Shown in pieces: positions 22,583-33,451 of a stretch of DNA of 64,000 nt (within the stretch, counting starts at the first letter, position 1; each line of letters opens with the position of its first letter). Below the pieces are notes generated by a model that saw only the letters and a program-made list of their open reading frames with translations, searched no databases and had not been told where the DNA came from. Source of the DNA: Heloderma charlesbogerti (taxonomy: Eukaryota; Chordata; Lepidosauria; Squamata; Helodermatidae); contig JANEZZ010002660.1 of assembly GCA_026122225.1 (NCBI GenBank), forward strand, positions 124,001 to 188,000, in the 5' to 3' direction. The position numbers and the translations under genes were made by a program.

Positions 22583-22599
22583 TTCTAAGGAATGTTTTC

Positions 22600-23610
22600 G
22601 GATAAGGAATATTTGGGGATCTTCTCCTTCCTGTGCCTTCTGAATGGCAGAGACTCAGCTGAACCCCAGGAGAAGAGGGAGACGTTTGCATAGTTCCAAT
22701 CCATTTGAAAGGTACAGCAAGTGGGAAAGGTCTCTCTCCGATTGCTCTGTGGAGCCACGGGGGAGTCCTTCTGTTATTCAGGTCATCTCTAACACCAGCA
22801 ATTGCAGCTCATCAAAGCGGGCTGGAGGTCCTTTAACACGTTAACCTGGAGAAGAGGGAAACACCGCCCTTTACATTTTAAGTATGTTTGAACCCTGTGC
22901 ATCTGAAATGAGGCTTCAGATGGACAAATTCTGATGGTCTGCTTTCTCCTCCATTGCGGCAGGTAGACAACATGGGAGGGGGAGGCGTGCCAGGAGAGAC
23001 GGCTGTAGGAGTGCCAACTGACGATAGGGAAGGAAACAGCTCGGACAGCTCTTGTGCCTTGAACTGAACCCTAATGCAGGGGATGGGCAGAAAGCAGATG
23101 CAGACCTACTGATAAATCTCTGGGTGATTTGCAGTCGATCAGTAAGTGTATTTCACTCCCAATGGTTTAGCAGTAGCAACAAAAATATGACTTTTCCCAC
23201 CTAAATTAGGCTGCTGAAATGACCAAAGTTTGGGAATAACCAGGAGTGGACTTTTGTGTGAAAGGACGGTGAGCTCAGTTCAGTTCCAGCACTGAAAACA
23301 AATTCCTGGGCCCAGAACGTGCTCTGAGGCACCCTCTCCTTTCATTCTAAGTGTATGCCTTTTGCACCTGGCTCTGCTTGGTATGTCTTGGGGTTCTAGC
23401 AGAAAACACACACAAAGTCAATCCGACAAGCCTGACGTCTGCCCACCCTTGATTTAATGAGTGAACTTTCGCAAAGGAAGCTTTTCATCGTATCTAGATA
23501 AATGGAACCATTTGCTGATTCCTGCAGATCACACCGCTGTTACAGGCATAGCTACGGGTGTTGAAAAGTTAGCAACTTTGGGACTCTGCTGTGTTGGTAG
23601 GGTTATTTCA
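22600..23610. other. Intronic sequence, no element recognised
   Basis: No protein-like frame and no repeat I can name. Confidence 0.4.
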
Positions 23611-23612
23611 AG

Positions 23613-23744
23613 TAGCCTTCCCAAACCCGGCGCCCTCCAGATATGTTGGACTACAACTTCCATCATCCCCGTTGGCCATGCTGGCTGGGGATGGTGGGTG
23701 GTTTAGTGCAACATGTCTGAAGGGGGCCAGATTGGGGAAGGCTG
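23613..23744. mobile_element. P1 MITE
   Basis: Left tagccttcccaaacccggcg, centre catcatccccgttggccatg, right gccagattggggaaggct. Confidence 0.75.
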
Positions 23745-23759
23745 GATGAAAGAACTGAG

Positions 23760-24960
23760 GTGTAACACTAGTGGTGTAGCGTGCGTATTAGTCAAGGTTT
23801 TCTGAGGCTCTTCCTAAGAATCTGTCAGGGAGGCTGAGCTGACCCCACCCAGTGTTGTAGCAGGGAGAGCTAGGAAATGGGGAGGGGAGGGGAAAGTTGT
23901 TATTATCCATCTTTGGTGAAGGAAGAATCCCCTCCCTCCCTTGCTACCCGCCCCTGCTTTGCTTCCACTGTCCCTCATCTCCCTCGGAGTTCTCCGCACT
24001 GTTGGAGCTTGGTTGTTCTTTCACGCAGCCGGAAGAGATGTCGGTGCTCCTGTGAGGGGCTAGTTCACACATTTGTATCCGCCGCCTCTTTTTCTCATAA
24101 CTTCATTACACAGCACTGGATGATTTGCATGCAAACAAGGAAGGTTTTAAACTGACTCTGCTGTGTGTGAGATCATAGGGAAGTTCTGTCTGTGGGATTA
24201 AACATGTAAGCACTTATTCACACATGCCAGTCCACCCCCAGCCCTGAAGCGGCATTCATTAGGAGGCAATTCAGGCACACATTTAATTGGCAATTATCTA
24301 CAGCAGTAAACCCTTTGTCACAAAAGTGGATGACAGTCACACCCACTTGCAGAGTTGGGAGGCGAGATTCGTTTTCTAGTTGGATGAAAACTCCCCACAG
24401 AATTTTGCCAAGTAGTTCTGGAATTTGCTATAGGACTTGGAGGGACTGAACTGAATGTTGCTTGAGAACTTACGCTACCTCTGCCCTTGGTGCTGCCTCC
24501 CCCATAATACATAGTGCGCCTGCCCTGCACATTTGTAAATAAACAGGTTATTTGTGGAGATGTGTTTCTTCAGAGCTGGAGGAGGTTTGCATGCCTGTTC
24601 ATCTCACATTATTTATTTGCAAGGGTATTACTTTAGTAAGCTGAAGCTCCAAATTCACACCAATTGGGGGGGGGTGAGTGTGCGTGCGCGCGCATGTGTG
24701 TGTTGTGAGGAACTTTCATTTTGCAAAAACAGCTTTGCTTCACAGCCCTTGTCTGATTAAATCTGTGTTTGAGATGCATGATTTAAAGTGCAACTCTTGC
24801 TATATTTAGATACTGGCATTTGTTAAAAATGGATTTTCGCTACACGTCAGCTCTGGCACATTCATATGGACAAGGAGCTGCTCAAAAATCCAGATTGATT
24901 TTGTGCACAAAAGCGGAGAGGTCGAGAGAAAAGAGACTGACAGCATAATTGTGCATATGC
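23760..24960. other. Intronic sequence, no element recognised
   Basis: Unassigned apart from an alternating G/T/C purine-pyrimidine run at about 24668-24703 (gtgcgtgcgcgcgcatgtgt), which could adopt Z-DNA. Confidence 0.4.
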
Positions 24961-25217
24961 GCACTTGGAAGTATGTCCCACTGTCTTCAGTGGGACTTAC
25001 TCCCAGGAAAGTGTGCATAGGGTTGCAGCTTTAAAAGGGAGACAGGGAGAAAAGATAGACTCTGCTTATGCTGAAGCTTCAATATCAAAGACTGGGATTC
25101 CAAGCAGCTTTCCCTATGATAAAAAGTAGCTGTACAGGGCCCCCCCAGTTTGGGCTGGGACCATGCCATGGAGGAGGTGAGGAGTCTAACTTTTGCCCCC
25201 ATGCCACAGGGGGCCAG

Positions 25218-25219
<2 letters not shown>

Positions 25220-25261
<42 letters not shown>
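25220..25261. repeat. (CA)n microsatellite
   Basis: About 20 uninterrupted CA units. Confidence 0.97.
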
Positions 25262-25263
<2 letters not shown>

Positions 25264-25269
25264 AAGTAC

Positions 25270-26020
25270 TATTAGCCACAGAGGGGGAAAGTTACAGGCT
25301 TTTGTTCTTAAACTTGTACATTTTCCCCACCCTGGCTAATAGAAGCTTAGGGGAGAGAGATTTGGAGTGCAGCCATAGGTTGGGAGCACAGGACTAGACC
25401 CCTTCCCCATTCTGTGTCTCCCATACACATCCCCCATCCCGAGCAGCTGCTTTCTGTAATAGATGTGGGGAATTTCCATGTGTCATGTCATTTGACCCCC
25501 ATTGCCTACACGGACCCAACAACATGGGTTGCTTGGCAGTTCTTGGCCATAAAGCCTCCTGTGCTTTTGTTGGCAGATGGGATGTGTGGGGCAAACCCAC
25601 TTTCAGGGCAAGATGGATCCCATGAGGAGGAGATCAGGGGTTTGCATGCGTAAGGTTCTTTGACTTGGGGCACAGCTAGTTGTCACAAGAGTTGCATGGG
25701 CAAAAGCAGCTCCAGGTCGGATTCTTCTCCTCGTCCCAGTAATGAATAGCACAGCAGTAGACAGTGTGGTTCTCGCGGGCACCAGTGCACCCTTGGGTAT
25801 CTTTCTTGATGCCTACCAAGGTACCCACTCCTCCATTTTTAATTATTTGTTTATTTTAAGAATAACATTTCTTACTGGCAGCTGGGATCACTTCAAAGCA
25901 AAGTGAGTGAGGGCCTTTGGCTACTCTCGTCTTCTTTTCCCATGAGTGCCTCTGGACCACACATCCGAGACATCCTTAGGAAATGAACGTGGAAGGTGGC
26001 TACAGGCCCGTGCTTTCATC
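25270..26020. other. Intronic sequence, no element recognised
   Basis: No named repeat and no plausible exon. Confidence 0.4.
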
Positions 26021-26173
26021 TGCAGCACACTCAACTGCGGTGGTACCCAGGACAGCTTCTCAAATGGCTAAATGTGCCCACGGGTCCAAAAATGTTGCCT
26101 GCTTCTGGACTAGTACATACAATATGTCATTCCTTTTATTTAAAAAAAAAAAAATCCTCTTCTGGCTCTGGTA

Positions 26174-26296
26174 CAGGGGTGGGGAACGTGTGACCCTCCA
26201 GATGTTGCTGGACTGCAACTCCCATCAGTCCCAACCAGCATGTATGTGAGGTATGATGGGAATAACATCTGCAGGGCGACATGTTGCTCACCCCTG
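26174..26296. mobile_element. Palindromic hAT-like MITE (P1-related) with target duplication
   Basis: Left end CAGGGGTGGGGAACGTG with cctccagatgttgctggact, right end GCTCACCCCTG. Flanks CTCTGGTA (26166-26173) and CCTTGGTA (26297-26304) agree at 6 of 8 positions. Confidence 0.8.
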
Positions 26297-26399
26297 CCTT
26301 GGTACATTGGTGGCTCTACTCTAGAACATTTCCCTGCTTGCAGGAGAATGGGAAGTTGAAGCACTGTGATGTCGCTTCACATGTGACTAGGCACAACAG

Positions 26400-27140
26400 G
26401 GGTCAAAGAAACACGATGCTGCAGTTTTCTGTGGCAGCCATGTGTCCGTTGTAACATTTCATTCCACCCTCAACCTAAAGTGGCTAGAAAAGTGTGTTGC
26501 CATGGTAATCTCTTTATCAGTTTATAAAACTGACTTCTAATAATTACTCCTCTATAGCGGACAACAAAAAAGTACTTCAGATGCCTAACACAAAGCACTT
26601 CCTTTAAGCATTAATTCTCATACTGTTATTAATGTGTCCCTCATAATTGTTATGTGCGCACACACAAACCACTGTGATTGTGTGCGCGCTTTTTTGTAGA
26701 AAAAAAAGAACAAGAAAGAAGTAGAGTGTTTTCAATAGACCCATCTTTCAGTTTAAAGTAAATAATTGCTCTTTGGTTCCCCCAGCAATTATTACTTTAT
26801 TCAATGACTCACTTTGCCTCATTTTCGGTTTCAAGTAGTATGTAATAACGCCATGCACTTAAAAATTATTATGGAATTAGAAGTGCATTTGCCATTCATG
26901 TAAGTCATTATTTGAATTAGGTATAAAGTAGGAAAATACTTATTAAAAATAAGATAATTCAAATATTGCTATATTCACACCAGCAACAAAAATAGGATGA
27001 TTATCTTCATCTGCCTGGATATTGCCTAATCCATACCCACAAGCTTATAGCCCTAAGCAATTTGAAGGAAGGGTTTCTGAAGGTGGGCCTCTTCCCACAT
27101 GTTCTCCCTCATGCTTCAAGATCTGCTGAGGAAGATGAGA
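26400..27140. other. AT-rich intronic sequence without recognised repeats
   Basis: This block looks single-copy: no transposon end, SINE box or protein frame was seen. Confidence 0.4.
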
Positions 27141-27145
27141 TACTA

Positions 27146-27333
27146 GGAACATAGGAAATTGCCTTGTATCAGGTCAGAATATTTGTCTATCTTGCCCAGT
27201 ATTGTCTATTCTGTCCAGGAACAGATCCCCAGAGTCTCTGGCAGAAAAGGGTCTTTCCCACCACCTGATCCTTTTAAGTAGATCTGGAAATTCCTGCAGG
27301 CCAAGCATGTGTTCTGTCACTGAGCTATGGTAC
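27146..27333 (-). mobile_element. Family A SINE, diverged
   Basis: Plus strand taggaacataggaaattgcc, tatcttgcccagtattgtct and gttctgtcactgagctatgg mark a reverse family A copy with altered centre. Confidence 0.75.
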
Positions 27334-27602
27334 CTGTGGTGAGTGTGCCTTTGTCTTCAGATGGCCCAAGCGCGGTAGAAGCTTCAATGTCAAAGGTGTA
27401 GGGCTTTCTTCTGTTCCTCCCTCCTATGATGAGCTCAGGCCAGTATGTCTGTGTGTGCATGTGTATGTCCTTTTGGTAGAGGTGCTTCTGAGAGTTATTT
27501 TTTAAAATGAAATAATTGCTTTATGAATAGCTGTGTTTGTTTTTTAATCAATTTGTGGGTTTGTTATGTTCCTTGCTGTTTTCTATGTTTGCTGTACTCT
27601 TC

Positions 27603-27603
<1 letters not shown>

Positions 27604-27664
<61 letters not shown>

Positions 27665-27674
27665 ATATATATAA
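27604..27674. repeat. (AT)n(GT)n compound microsatellite
   Basis: About 12 AT units followed by about 17 GT units and a short AT-rich run. An L2-like type tail (gtaagccacattgagtgtta, then AAATAAAATAAA) follows to about 27760. Confidence 0.93.
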
Positions 27675-28282
27675 TATTATATATGTAAGCCACATTGAGT
27701 GTTATTTTAAACAAAAATAGGTGTGGTATGTATTTTTAAATAAAATAAAAATAAATCATATTGTTAGCTGGATGGGGGAATCATGAACAACATAGGGGTG
27801 ATGCATGCACCATTCCACACCTCGCTGTAGCAGCCAGGGCTCTGCAAGCATTGGGCTATCAGATGCAATGTTGATCAGCTGTTTGGGACGGGAGCTGAAT
27901 TTAACCCTTCCACTCCCCCCACCCCTGCCAAACAGCTAATTGGCATCATCACCTCTTTTCCATCAGGGCTATGTGCCTGCAGGAAAAGCCCATGTTTACA
28001 CCACTGAAGGGGTTATTTCCTACTGCATCTCAAAGAAAGAACTCAAAGTGTGTGTGTGTGGGGACAGAAGAGCAATAGTTCTGAAGCAAAGCATCAATTA
28101 AATATTAAATATGTATATTTCTGTTGATCAGCATTTCATAGGAGCCTGGCATTTGGTATGTTGCCGAACCTTCTGAAGTCAATCTTTCTGCTTCACCTTG
28201 TGGCAGAAGAGTTGAGATATTTTCTGGTTAGACAGTCAGAAGATCCGTTAGAATTTAAATCATACATGAAATAGTCTCTTAT

Positions 28283-28446
28283 TATCCATTCAGTCCAGTA
28301 TTGTTTACTTTGACAGTACAAAATATCCAGGCAAAAGTCATTCTCATCAACTGCTACCCAATCCTTCTAACTGGAGATTCCGGGGATTGAACCTGGGTCC
28401 TTGTGCATGCAAAGCAAGCATGTATTCTGTTTCTGAGCTACCAGTA
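28283..28446 (-). mobile_element. Family A SINE
   Basis: Contains ggggattgaacctgggtcct (reverse B box) and catgcaaagcaagcatgtat then gagctacc, the reverse tRNA-like head. The centre is degenerate. Confidence 0.75.
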
Positions 28447-28485
28447 GTCATGCAATCTAGGCACGTGAAATGGAACTCACTGCAG

Positions 28486-28750
28486 AGACACTGTGGACCA
28501 TGCGGCGGCTTGCACAGTGTGGCTTGCAGGGCTGGCCGGCTGGCAGGGATTCAGTGGATGGGCGGTGGCATGGGCGGAGGTGAGTCCATCCATCCCTACT
28601 GTCAAGCAAGCAAGTGGTAGCAATGACGAGGATGGGGAGCAAGAGCAGCTGGTGACAATGGGGGTGAGAAGGTGGACTCACTGAGGGAGGGGGCCCACTG
28701 TGGATGTCTCTTGCCCAAGGGCCCTCCAACATCTGGAGCTGGCACTGCAC
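28486..28750 (+). mobile_element. P6 repeat, inverted partner of 30024-30312
   Basis: Runs from ctgtggaccatgcggcggct to atctggagctggcactgc and is almost the exact reverse complement of 30024-30312. The two arms are about 1.3 kb apart. Confidence 0.8.
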
Positions 28751-29498
28751 CTGCTATGGGCCCACAGAGAACTGTGAAAGCAAGCTACTTATCTCTGTGG
28801 TAAGAGAACAAAGCCAGGAAGAGGACAAAAAAACTCTAAGATGGGGTGGGGAGTCCAAGATGAATGAGGAAAGCAACAGCTTGTATTTACATAGCTCAGG
28901 GCATCCTTGACAGGATGGGAGAGATGGTCAAGCAAAGGCACACACAACAGTTAGAAATCTAATTCACAGTGGGTTTCCCAAGTTGTCAAAAGTACTCATT
29001 GTATGGCAACTGCCTTGAACTGCACAGAGGTGTCCTAACTGCGGGCACAAAAGAATACACCTGTTCAATTTCCTGTTATGAACCACCAATTGAGCCAGAT
29101 GCCGTCTGATGGTGGGGTGAGGGGAAAGCCACACAAAATTAGAGGTGACACTTTTCCACCCCAAACCCAGAACCTGCTTCTAAGACCACCCACCTCTCCA
29201 GGATTAGAGAGTTTAATTGAGCTTCTTCTTTATTTAAAGAGAGCGGTAGACTATTTTTCATATGGGAGTATATCTGTGGAAACTGGGATGAGACAAGAAT
29301 AAGTATCTTGGCATTGCTGGTGAAGTACAGTCCTGGGACAGGCAAATATTTGTTCGTATGTAGTTTCCAGGCAGGACTAGCACCAGACTTCAGTGGGCCC
29401 CTCGGCATGCCACCACCAGTGGTCTCCTACCCAGCTCCAACCTGGGCTCCAACACCATCACAGTCACAGACCCTCCTCCCCACATATGTGTATCTATG

Positions 29499-29750
29499 AG
29501 AGCCAGTGTGGCGTAGTGGCAAGAGTGTTGGACTGGGAGCCGGGAGATCCGGGTTCTAGTCCCCACTTGGCCATGGAAGCTCACTGGGTGACTTTGGGCC
29601 AGTCACAGACTCTCAGCCCAACCCACCTCACAGGGTTGTTGTTGTGAGGATAAAATGGAGAGGAGGAGGATAATGTAGGCCGCCTTGGGTTCCTTGCAAG
29701 AGGAAAAAAGGTGGGTTATAAATGCAATCAATCAATCAATCAATCAATCT
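29499..29750 (+). mobile_element. MIR-like tRNA-derived SINE, family B
   Basis: Starts gagagccagtgtggcgtagt with a tRNA-like A box and a B-box-like GGGTTCTAGTCCCC. The central region resembles MIR/CORE SINEs (ctcactgggtgactttgggc, acctcacagggttgttgttg, gaggataaaatgg). It ends in an (AATC)n repeat. Confidence 0.85.
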
Positions 29751-30023
29751 ATGCAGTGGTGCTGATTAGGGGAGTTTGACCTTGGGCTTTGAAACTTGGG
29801 GAATGTGACAGGGTGGGTGCTCACCGTGGAACGGAGCTCAGCACCGGCTTAGCTCCTACAATAAGCGCTACTGCTGCTGGGTAAAAACATCTGCAGGAAG
29901 GACGGGCAAAGTGAGTGATAGGGAGTGAGTGGTGGCAGTGCCATGCCATGGTTCTGGGGTGTGTGGGGGGTGTGGTAGGGTCATCAGGCAGGGGCCCCAA
30001 TGGTGGCGGGAGTGACAGGGTTG

Positions 30024-30945
30024 GCAGTGGGCCCATAGCAGGTGCAGTGCCAGCTCCAGATTTTGGAGGGCCCTTGGGCAAGAGACACCCACAGTGGGCC
30101 CCCTCCCACAGTGGGCCCCCTCCCACCTTCTCACCCCCATTGTCACCAGCTGCTCTTGCTCCCCATCCTCGTCATTGCTACCACTTGCTTGCTTGACAGT
30201 AGGGATGGATGGACTCACCTCCGTCCATGCCACCACCCATCCACTGAATCCCTGCCAGCCGGCCAGCCCTGCAAGCCACACTGTGCAAGCCGCCGCATGG
30301 TCCACAGGTGCCTGGCGAGTGCCCAGCAGCTGCTTGTTCCCTCAGCGAGCCACCATTTTTTCACAAAATGGCTGCTCAGGTTTTTCCATGAAGGTAATGT
30401 TGCATAAATGGCAGCCATAAAGGGGCCATTCACACAACATTTCAGGCATAAATGGACCATTTATGCCTGTAATTTTGCCTGAATGGCCCCTTTACAGCCG
30501 CGATTTTGTGCAACATTACATTTACGGAAAAACCCAAGCTGCCATTTTTTGCAAAATGGCAGCTCGCTGAGGGAACAGGCGGCTGCTGGGTGCTCGGGCT
30601 CAGCTAATGGGTCTGGTAAGTGCGGTGGCTCAGTGAGCAGGGTCCAGGAGGCCAAGTGGGTGGGAGACTGCCAGACTCCACCCCCTCTCAGACCCCCGTG
30701 CCATCCCTACTTGAAGCCAAGGAGCCAGTGAGCAAGTAGGCTGTGTCACTTCCTGCTCCTCCTTCTCACCACCACTGTTGTCTGGGCCAGAGCGAGAGGC
30801 AGGCGAACAAGTAGGTTGCAGTGGTGAAGAGGAGGAGGAGCAACTCCAGGGGGCTCTTGCCAGTGAGGCCCTGATGGGATATGGGCCCTTGGCAGGTGCC
30901 CAACCATGATGCAGGCTCCGAACAGGTGCTCAACCATGCCAACCC
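30024..30945 (-). mobile_element. P6 repeat with internal foldback
   Basis: The minus strand matches P6 in two parts. 30725-30945 corresponds to the first half (ctggcccagacaac) and 30024-30312 to the second half. Between them lies a foldback (30315-30598) and about 120 bp of unassigned sequence. It may be a longer P6 variant or a P6 copy with an insertion. Confidence 0.6.
30315..30598. repeat. ~280-bp imperfect palindrome
   Basis: Inverted arms meet at GGCATAAATGG and CCATTTATGCC around position 30456. Outer arms pair gtgcccagcagctgcttgtt with the complement of aacaggcggctgctgggtgc. It can form a long hairpin. Confidence 0.85.
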
Positions 30946-31325
30946 CTGACGCCAGTCCTGTTTCTGCTGCCTGAGTCTAGTACTCCAATATGCACACATG
31001 TTTGTGCATGTGTGTATTGGAGGGGGCAATGCATGCAATTTTGTCATTCAGCAGAATCGTGGCCTGCACACAGGCCTGCCTGGAGAAGCACATTGTACAC
31101 CTGTGTGCCGGCCAGCTTCCTTGTTCCAGCCATCTGCCTGGTCCCATGCCTGGCACAAGATACGGAGCTTGGAAATGGTGCTGTGTCATTGCTTGGTCTC
31201 AATGAAACTACTTGAGGGCAGCTTATAGCAGTTCTTTCTCGAGGCTCACTATGCAAATATCTTTGTGGGTGGCATTAAAGAACATGAGGTTCTTCAGCTA
31301 ACCAGACTATGATCTGAGAAATGAA

Positions 31326-32023
31326 TAGGGATGGGGGAGAAATCCTCCATGGACCCCAGTGAGGCCGGATTCAAAAGAATCCAACCCCCCGGAGTCCGTG
31401 GAGGATCGGAAGACTTACCTCCACCTCCACAAGGAATCCTCGCCAGCCGGATCCTCCCTGCCGTCTGGTTCCGAAGTGCCAGCGATGCGGCCACCATTGC
31501 CGTATCGCTGGTGGGCCGGATTGACTGCGGCCGCAAATGGCATCCTGGACGCCATTTGCAGCCATGCTTTTAATTGACGCGATAGGCTACGCAAATATCT
31601 GCGTAGCCTATCTTGTAAAAGCAGGGGTGCAGGGACATCCTTGCTTTTACGTGATAAGCTATGCAGATATTTGCGTAGCCTATCGCGTTAATTAAAAGCA
31701 CGGATGCAAATGGCGTCCAGGACGCCATTTGTGGTCGTAAAGGCCTTAGTTTACAGTAAATACAGCCATTTATGGCGCATTTACTGTAAACTAAGGCCCT
31801 TATGGCCGCAAATGGCGTCCCGGACGCCATTTGCGGCCACAGTCAATCCAGCCCACCAGTGATACGGCAATGGCGGCCATATCGCTGGCACTTCAGAGTC
31901 AGCCGGTGGCTCCACGGACTCGCCACAGAGCGGAGCTGGCCAGCGAGGATTCCGGGGCGAGGGACGTATTGCCCCCCCCACGGACCCCGCAGAGTCCAGG
32001 TAAGGGGGTTTCATATACCCCTA
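31326..32023. mobile_element. 698-bp foldback hAT-like element with perfect 8-bp target duplication
   Basis: The element begins TAGGGATGGGG and ends CCCCTA, with GAAATGAA repeated exactly at 31318-31325 and 32024-32031. Subterminal arms are inverted: gccattgccgtatcgctggt near 31496 pairs with accagtgatacggcaatggc near 31854. Inside are two further hairpins, about 31567-31703 and 31738-31800. The short palindrome AAATGGCGTCC-N-GGACGCCATTT occurs three times, at 31535, 31708 and 31810. There is no transposase frame. TAGGG termini and the 8-bp duplication point to hAT. Confidence 0.85.
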
Positions 32024-32040
32024 GAAATGAAGTATAAATT

Positions 32041-32117
32041 TAGGGTGCAATGCTGGCTGGGAAATGCTGGGAGCTGTAGAACTTTTTCTGTCTAAGCACG
32101 CATAGGACTGCGTCCTA
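32041..32117. mobile_element. P2 MITE, short, with degenerate target duplication
   Basis: TAGGGTGCAATGC on the left and GGACTGCGTCCTA on the right. Flanks TATAAATT and AATGAATT agree at 6 of 8 positions. It sits 10 bp from the 698-bp foldback element. Confidence 0.72.
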
Positions 32118-32461
32118 AATGAATTAAACATTTTATAACCTTCCATGCATGGCATTCTGCCTTTGGGATGGGGGCACAGCTGGATTACAGTTTTCAGCCA
32201 ACAAGGGCTCACAATGTGGCTTATAAACTATCATGAAAATAATAATGAAAAAGCAATAAATGAAGAATTTAGAATCTGAATCTATAACAAAAGGCAGCCA
32301 ACACTGAAAAATTCCAAAAGCCAAGTATTAGTCTAATATGGGTTTTGGAATTTTTCTTATGGCCAACATGGCTATCTTTTGCTTTTTGTGCAGGGGAAGA
32401 GGAGCTAAAGCACAGTGCAGAATTCCAGGGAAACTTTCCCAGCAGGCAAATATATGACAGT

Positions 32462-32605
32462 ATCTTATTATGAATGGGACCTGGAGTCCATCTAAGTCAG
32501 GGTCCCTGGGTCCATCTAGGTCCCCAGGGTCTCAGGCAGGGATGTCTGGAGATGCCAGGAGTTAACCTGGGGCTTTCTGCATAAAAAGCATGGCCTCTGC
32601 CTCTG
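32462..32605 (-). mobile_element. Family A SINE, degraded
   Basis: Plus strand keeps gggtctcaggcagggatgtc and aacctggggctttctgcata. A 12- to 14-bp piece of its centre (gggtccatctaagt-like) is duplicated. Confidence 0.65.
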
Positions 32606-32881
32606 TCTCAGTGCCAGTTTAGTCCATGAAAACCTAAAAATGAATGTCTTAACCACTGGGAAACTCCAGAGGGCCAGATTTGGCCTCCAGGTCTTAGGTT
32701 TTTGTGCCCCTGCATTATACATTTCTCAGGCCATTTTGCACTTCCGGGATGCTCTTCAAAGTCTCTTCATGAAGAGCACATGGTTCTCAAAGATCTGCTC
32801 TGCTGCTTCCGTTCTGCTTGTTGAAGCTGTCTGGGGAAAGCAATTCTTTGATGCTTTTCTTTTGGTCTTTTTCCTTTCCAG

Positions 32882-33032
32882 TGAGACCCAAAATTTATGA
32901 AAAGGAGACCGATTTTTACAAGGCTGAGCAGGTCAGGAAGGGAGGAGAGTACAGCCTCCAGTGCACAGCAAGCGGAATGCCTCTTCCTATCATACACTGG
33001 GAATGGGAGCCATGCAGCCATGCAGACAATGA
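32882..33032 (+). CDS. VEGF-receptor-family exon (end of Ig4 and start of Ig5)
   Basis: This is the second coding exon of the same receptor gene. A strong pyrimidine tract and ttccag acceptor precede it, and gtaagt is the donor. Its first two bases complete a Val codon begun in the exon at 6.5 kb, giving the junction PLVVLVRPKIYEKE. That is the VEGFR Ig4-Ig5 linker (as recalled: FLT1 NVKPQIYEK, FLT4 NVPPQIHEKE). It continues with SLQCTASGMPLPIIHW, the Ig5 B-strand cysteine and C-strand tryptophan, then EWEPC, which resembles FLT1 FWHPC. It ends with two bases of a Glu codon. The 49 complete codons contain no stop. The upstream intron is about 26.2 kb and the downstream one about 12.6 kb, and both are filled with transposons. 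The CTAxGxPLP pattern also occurs in PDGFR, but the xPxIYEKE linker favours VEGFR. Confidence 0.88.
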
Positions 33033-33305
33033 GTAAGTGATCATTGTGGTGTATGGATCTGGGTTAATACTAACTATTTGCCATATTCATATATCCCTTA
33101 TTATTAAAAGGACAGAAAGGGCTCCGACTTGAAGATGCAGAAAGACTGTGATGTAACGAGCATTATTTGCTAAGTCCTGGAAAGAGAGATGAAGTCTGCT
33201 TGAAGTAAACAAGACACTGTTTGCCAAACAGAGGTTGTAGGACTTTAATTTATGATGGAGTTTCTTCAACCCTTGAGCTGTGGAAAAACCTGCTAAAACC
33301 TAAAT

Positions 33306-33451
33306 CAGCCTTCCACAATCTGATGCCCTCTCCAGATGTTTTCGACTACAACTTCCACCATCCCCAGCCAGAACAGCCAGTGGCCTTCTGACTGGGTATG
33401 ATGGGAGTTGTAGTCCAATACACCTGGATGGTGAACGGTTGCAGAAGGCTG
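33306..33451. mobile_element. P1 MITE
   Basis: Foldback copy with cagccttccacaatctgatg on the left and ggttgcagaaggctg on the right. It lies 270 bp downstream of the second receptor exon. Confidence 0.72.

Larger units (their letters stand above)
6639..32881 (+). other. Intron of the VEGFR-family gene (~26.2 kb)
   Basis: This is the span between two phase-1-compatible exons. It starts GTAAGC and ends TTCCAG. Every reading frame with homology inside it belongs to transposable elements, listed separately. No other host exon was recognised. Confidence 0.75.

Noticed and set aside
28486..30960. Direct and inverted repeats considered as a CRISPR-like or long-terminal-repeat structure.
   Set aside because: Units are long, inverted, few and irregularly spaced in vertebrate intron sequence; no primer-binding site, gag or pol frame lies between them.
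31326..32023. GC-rich region considered as a CpG-island promoter.
   Set aside because: The CpGs come from repeated palindromic motifs inside a transposon with a target duplication, and no first exon is visible.
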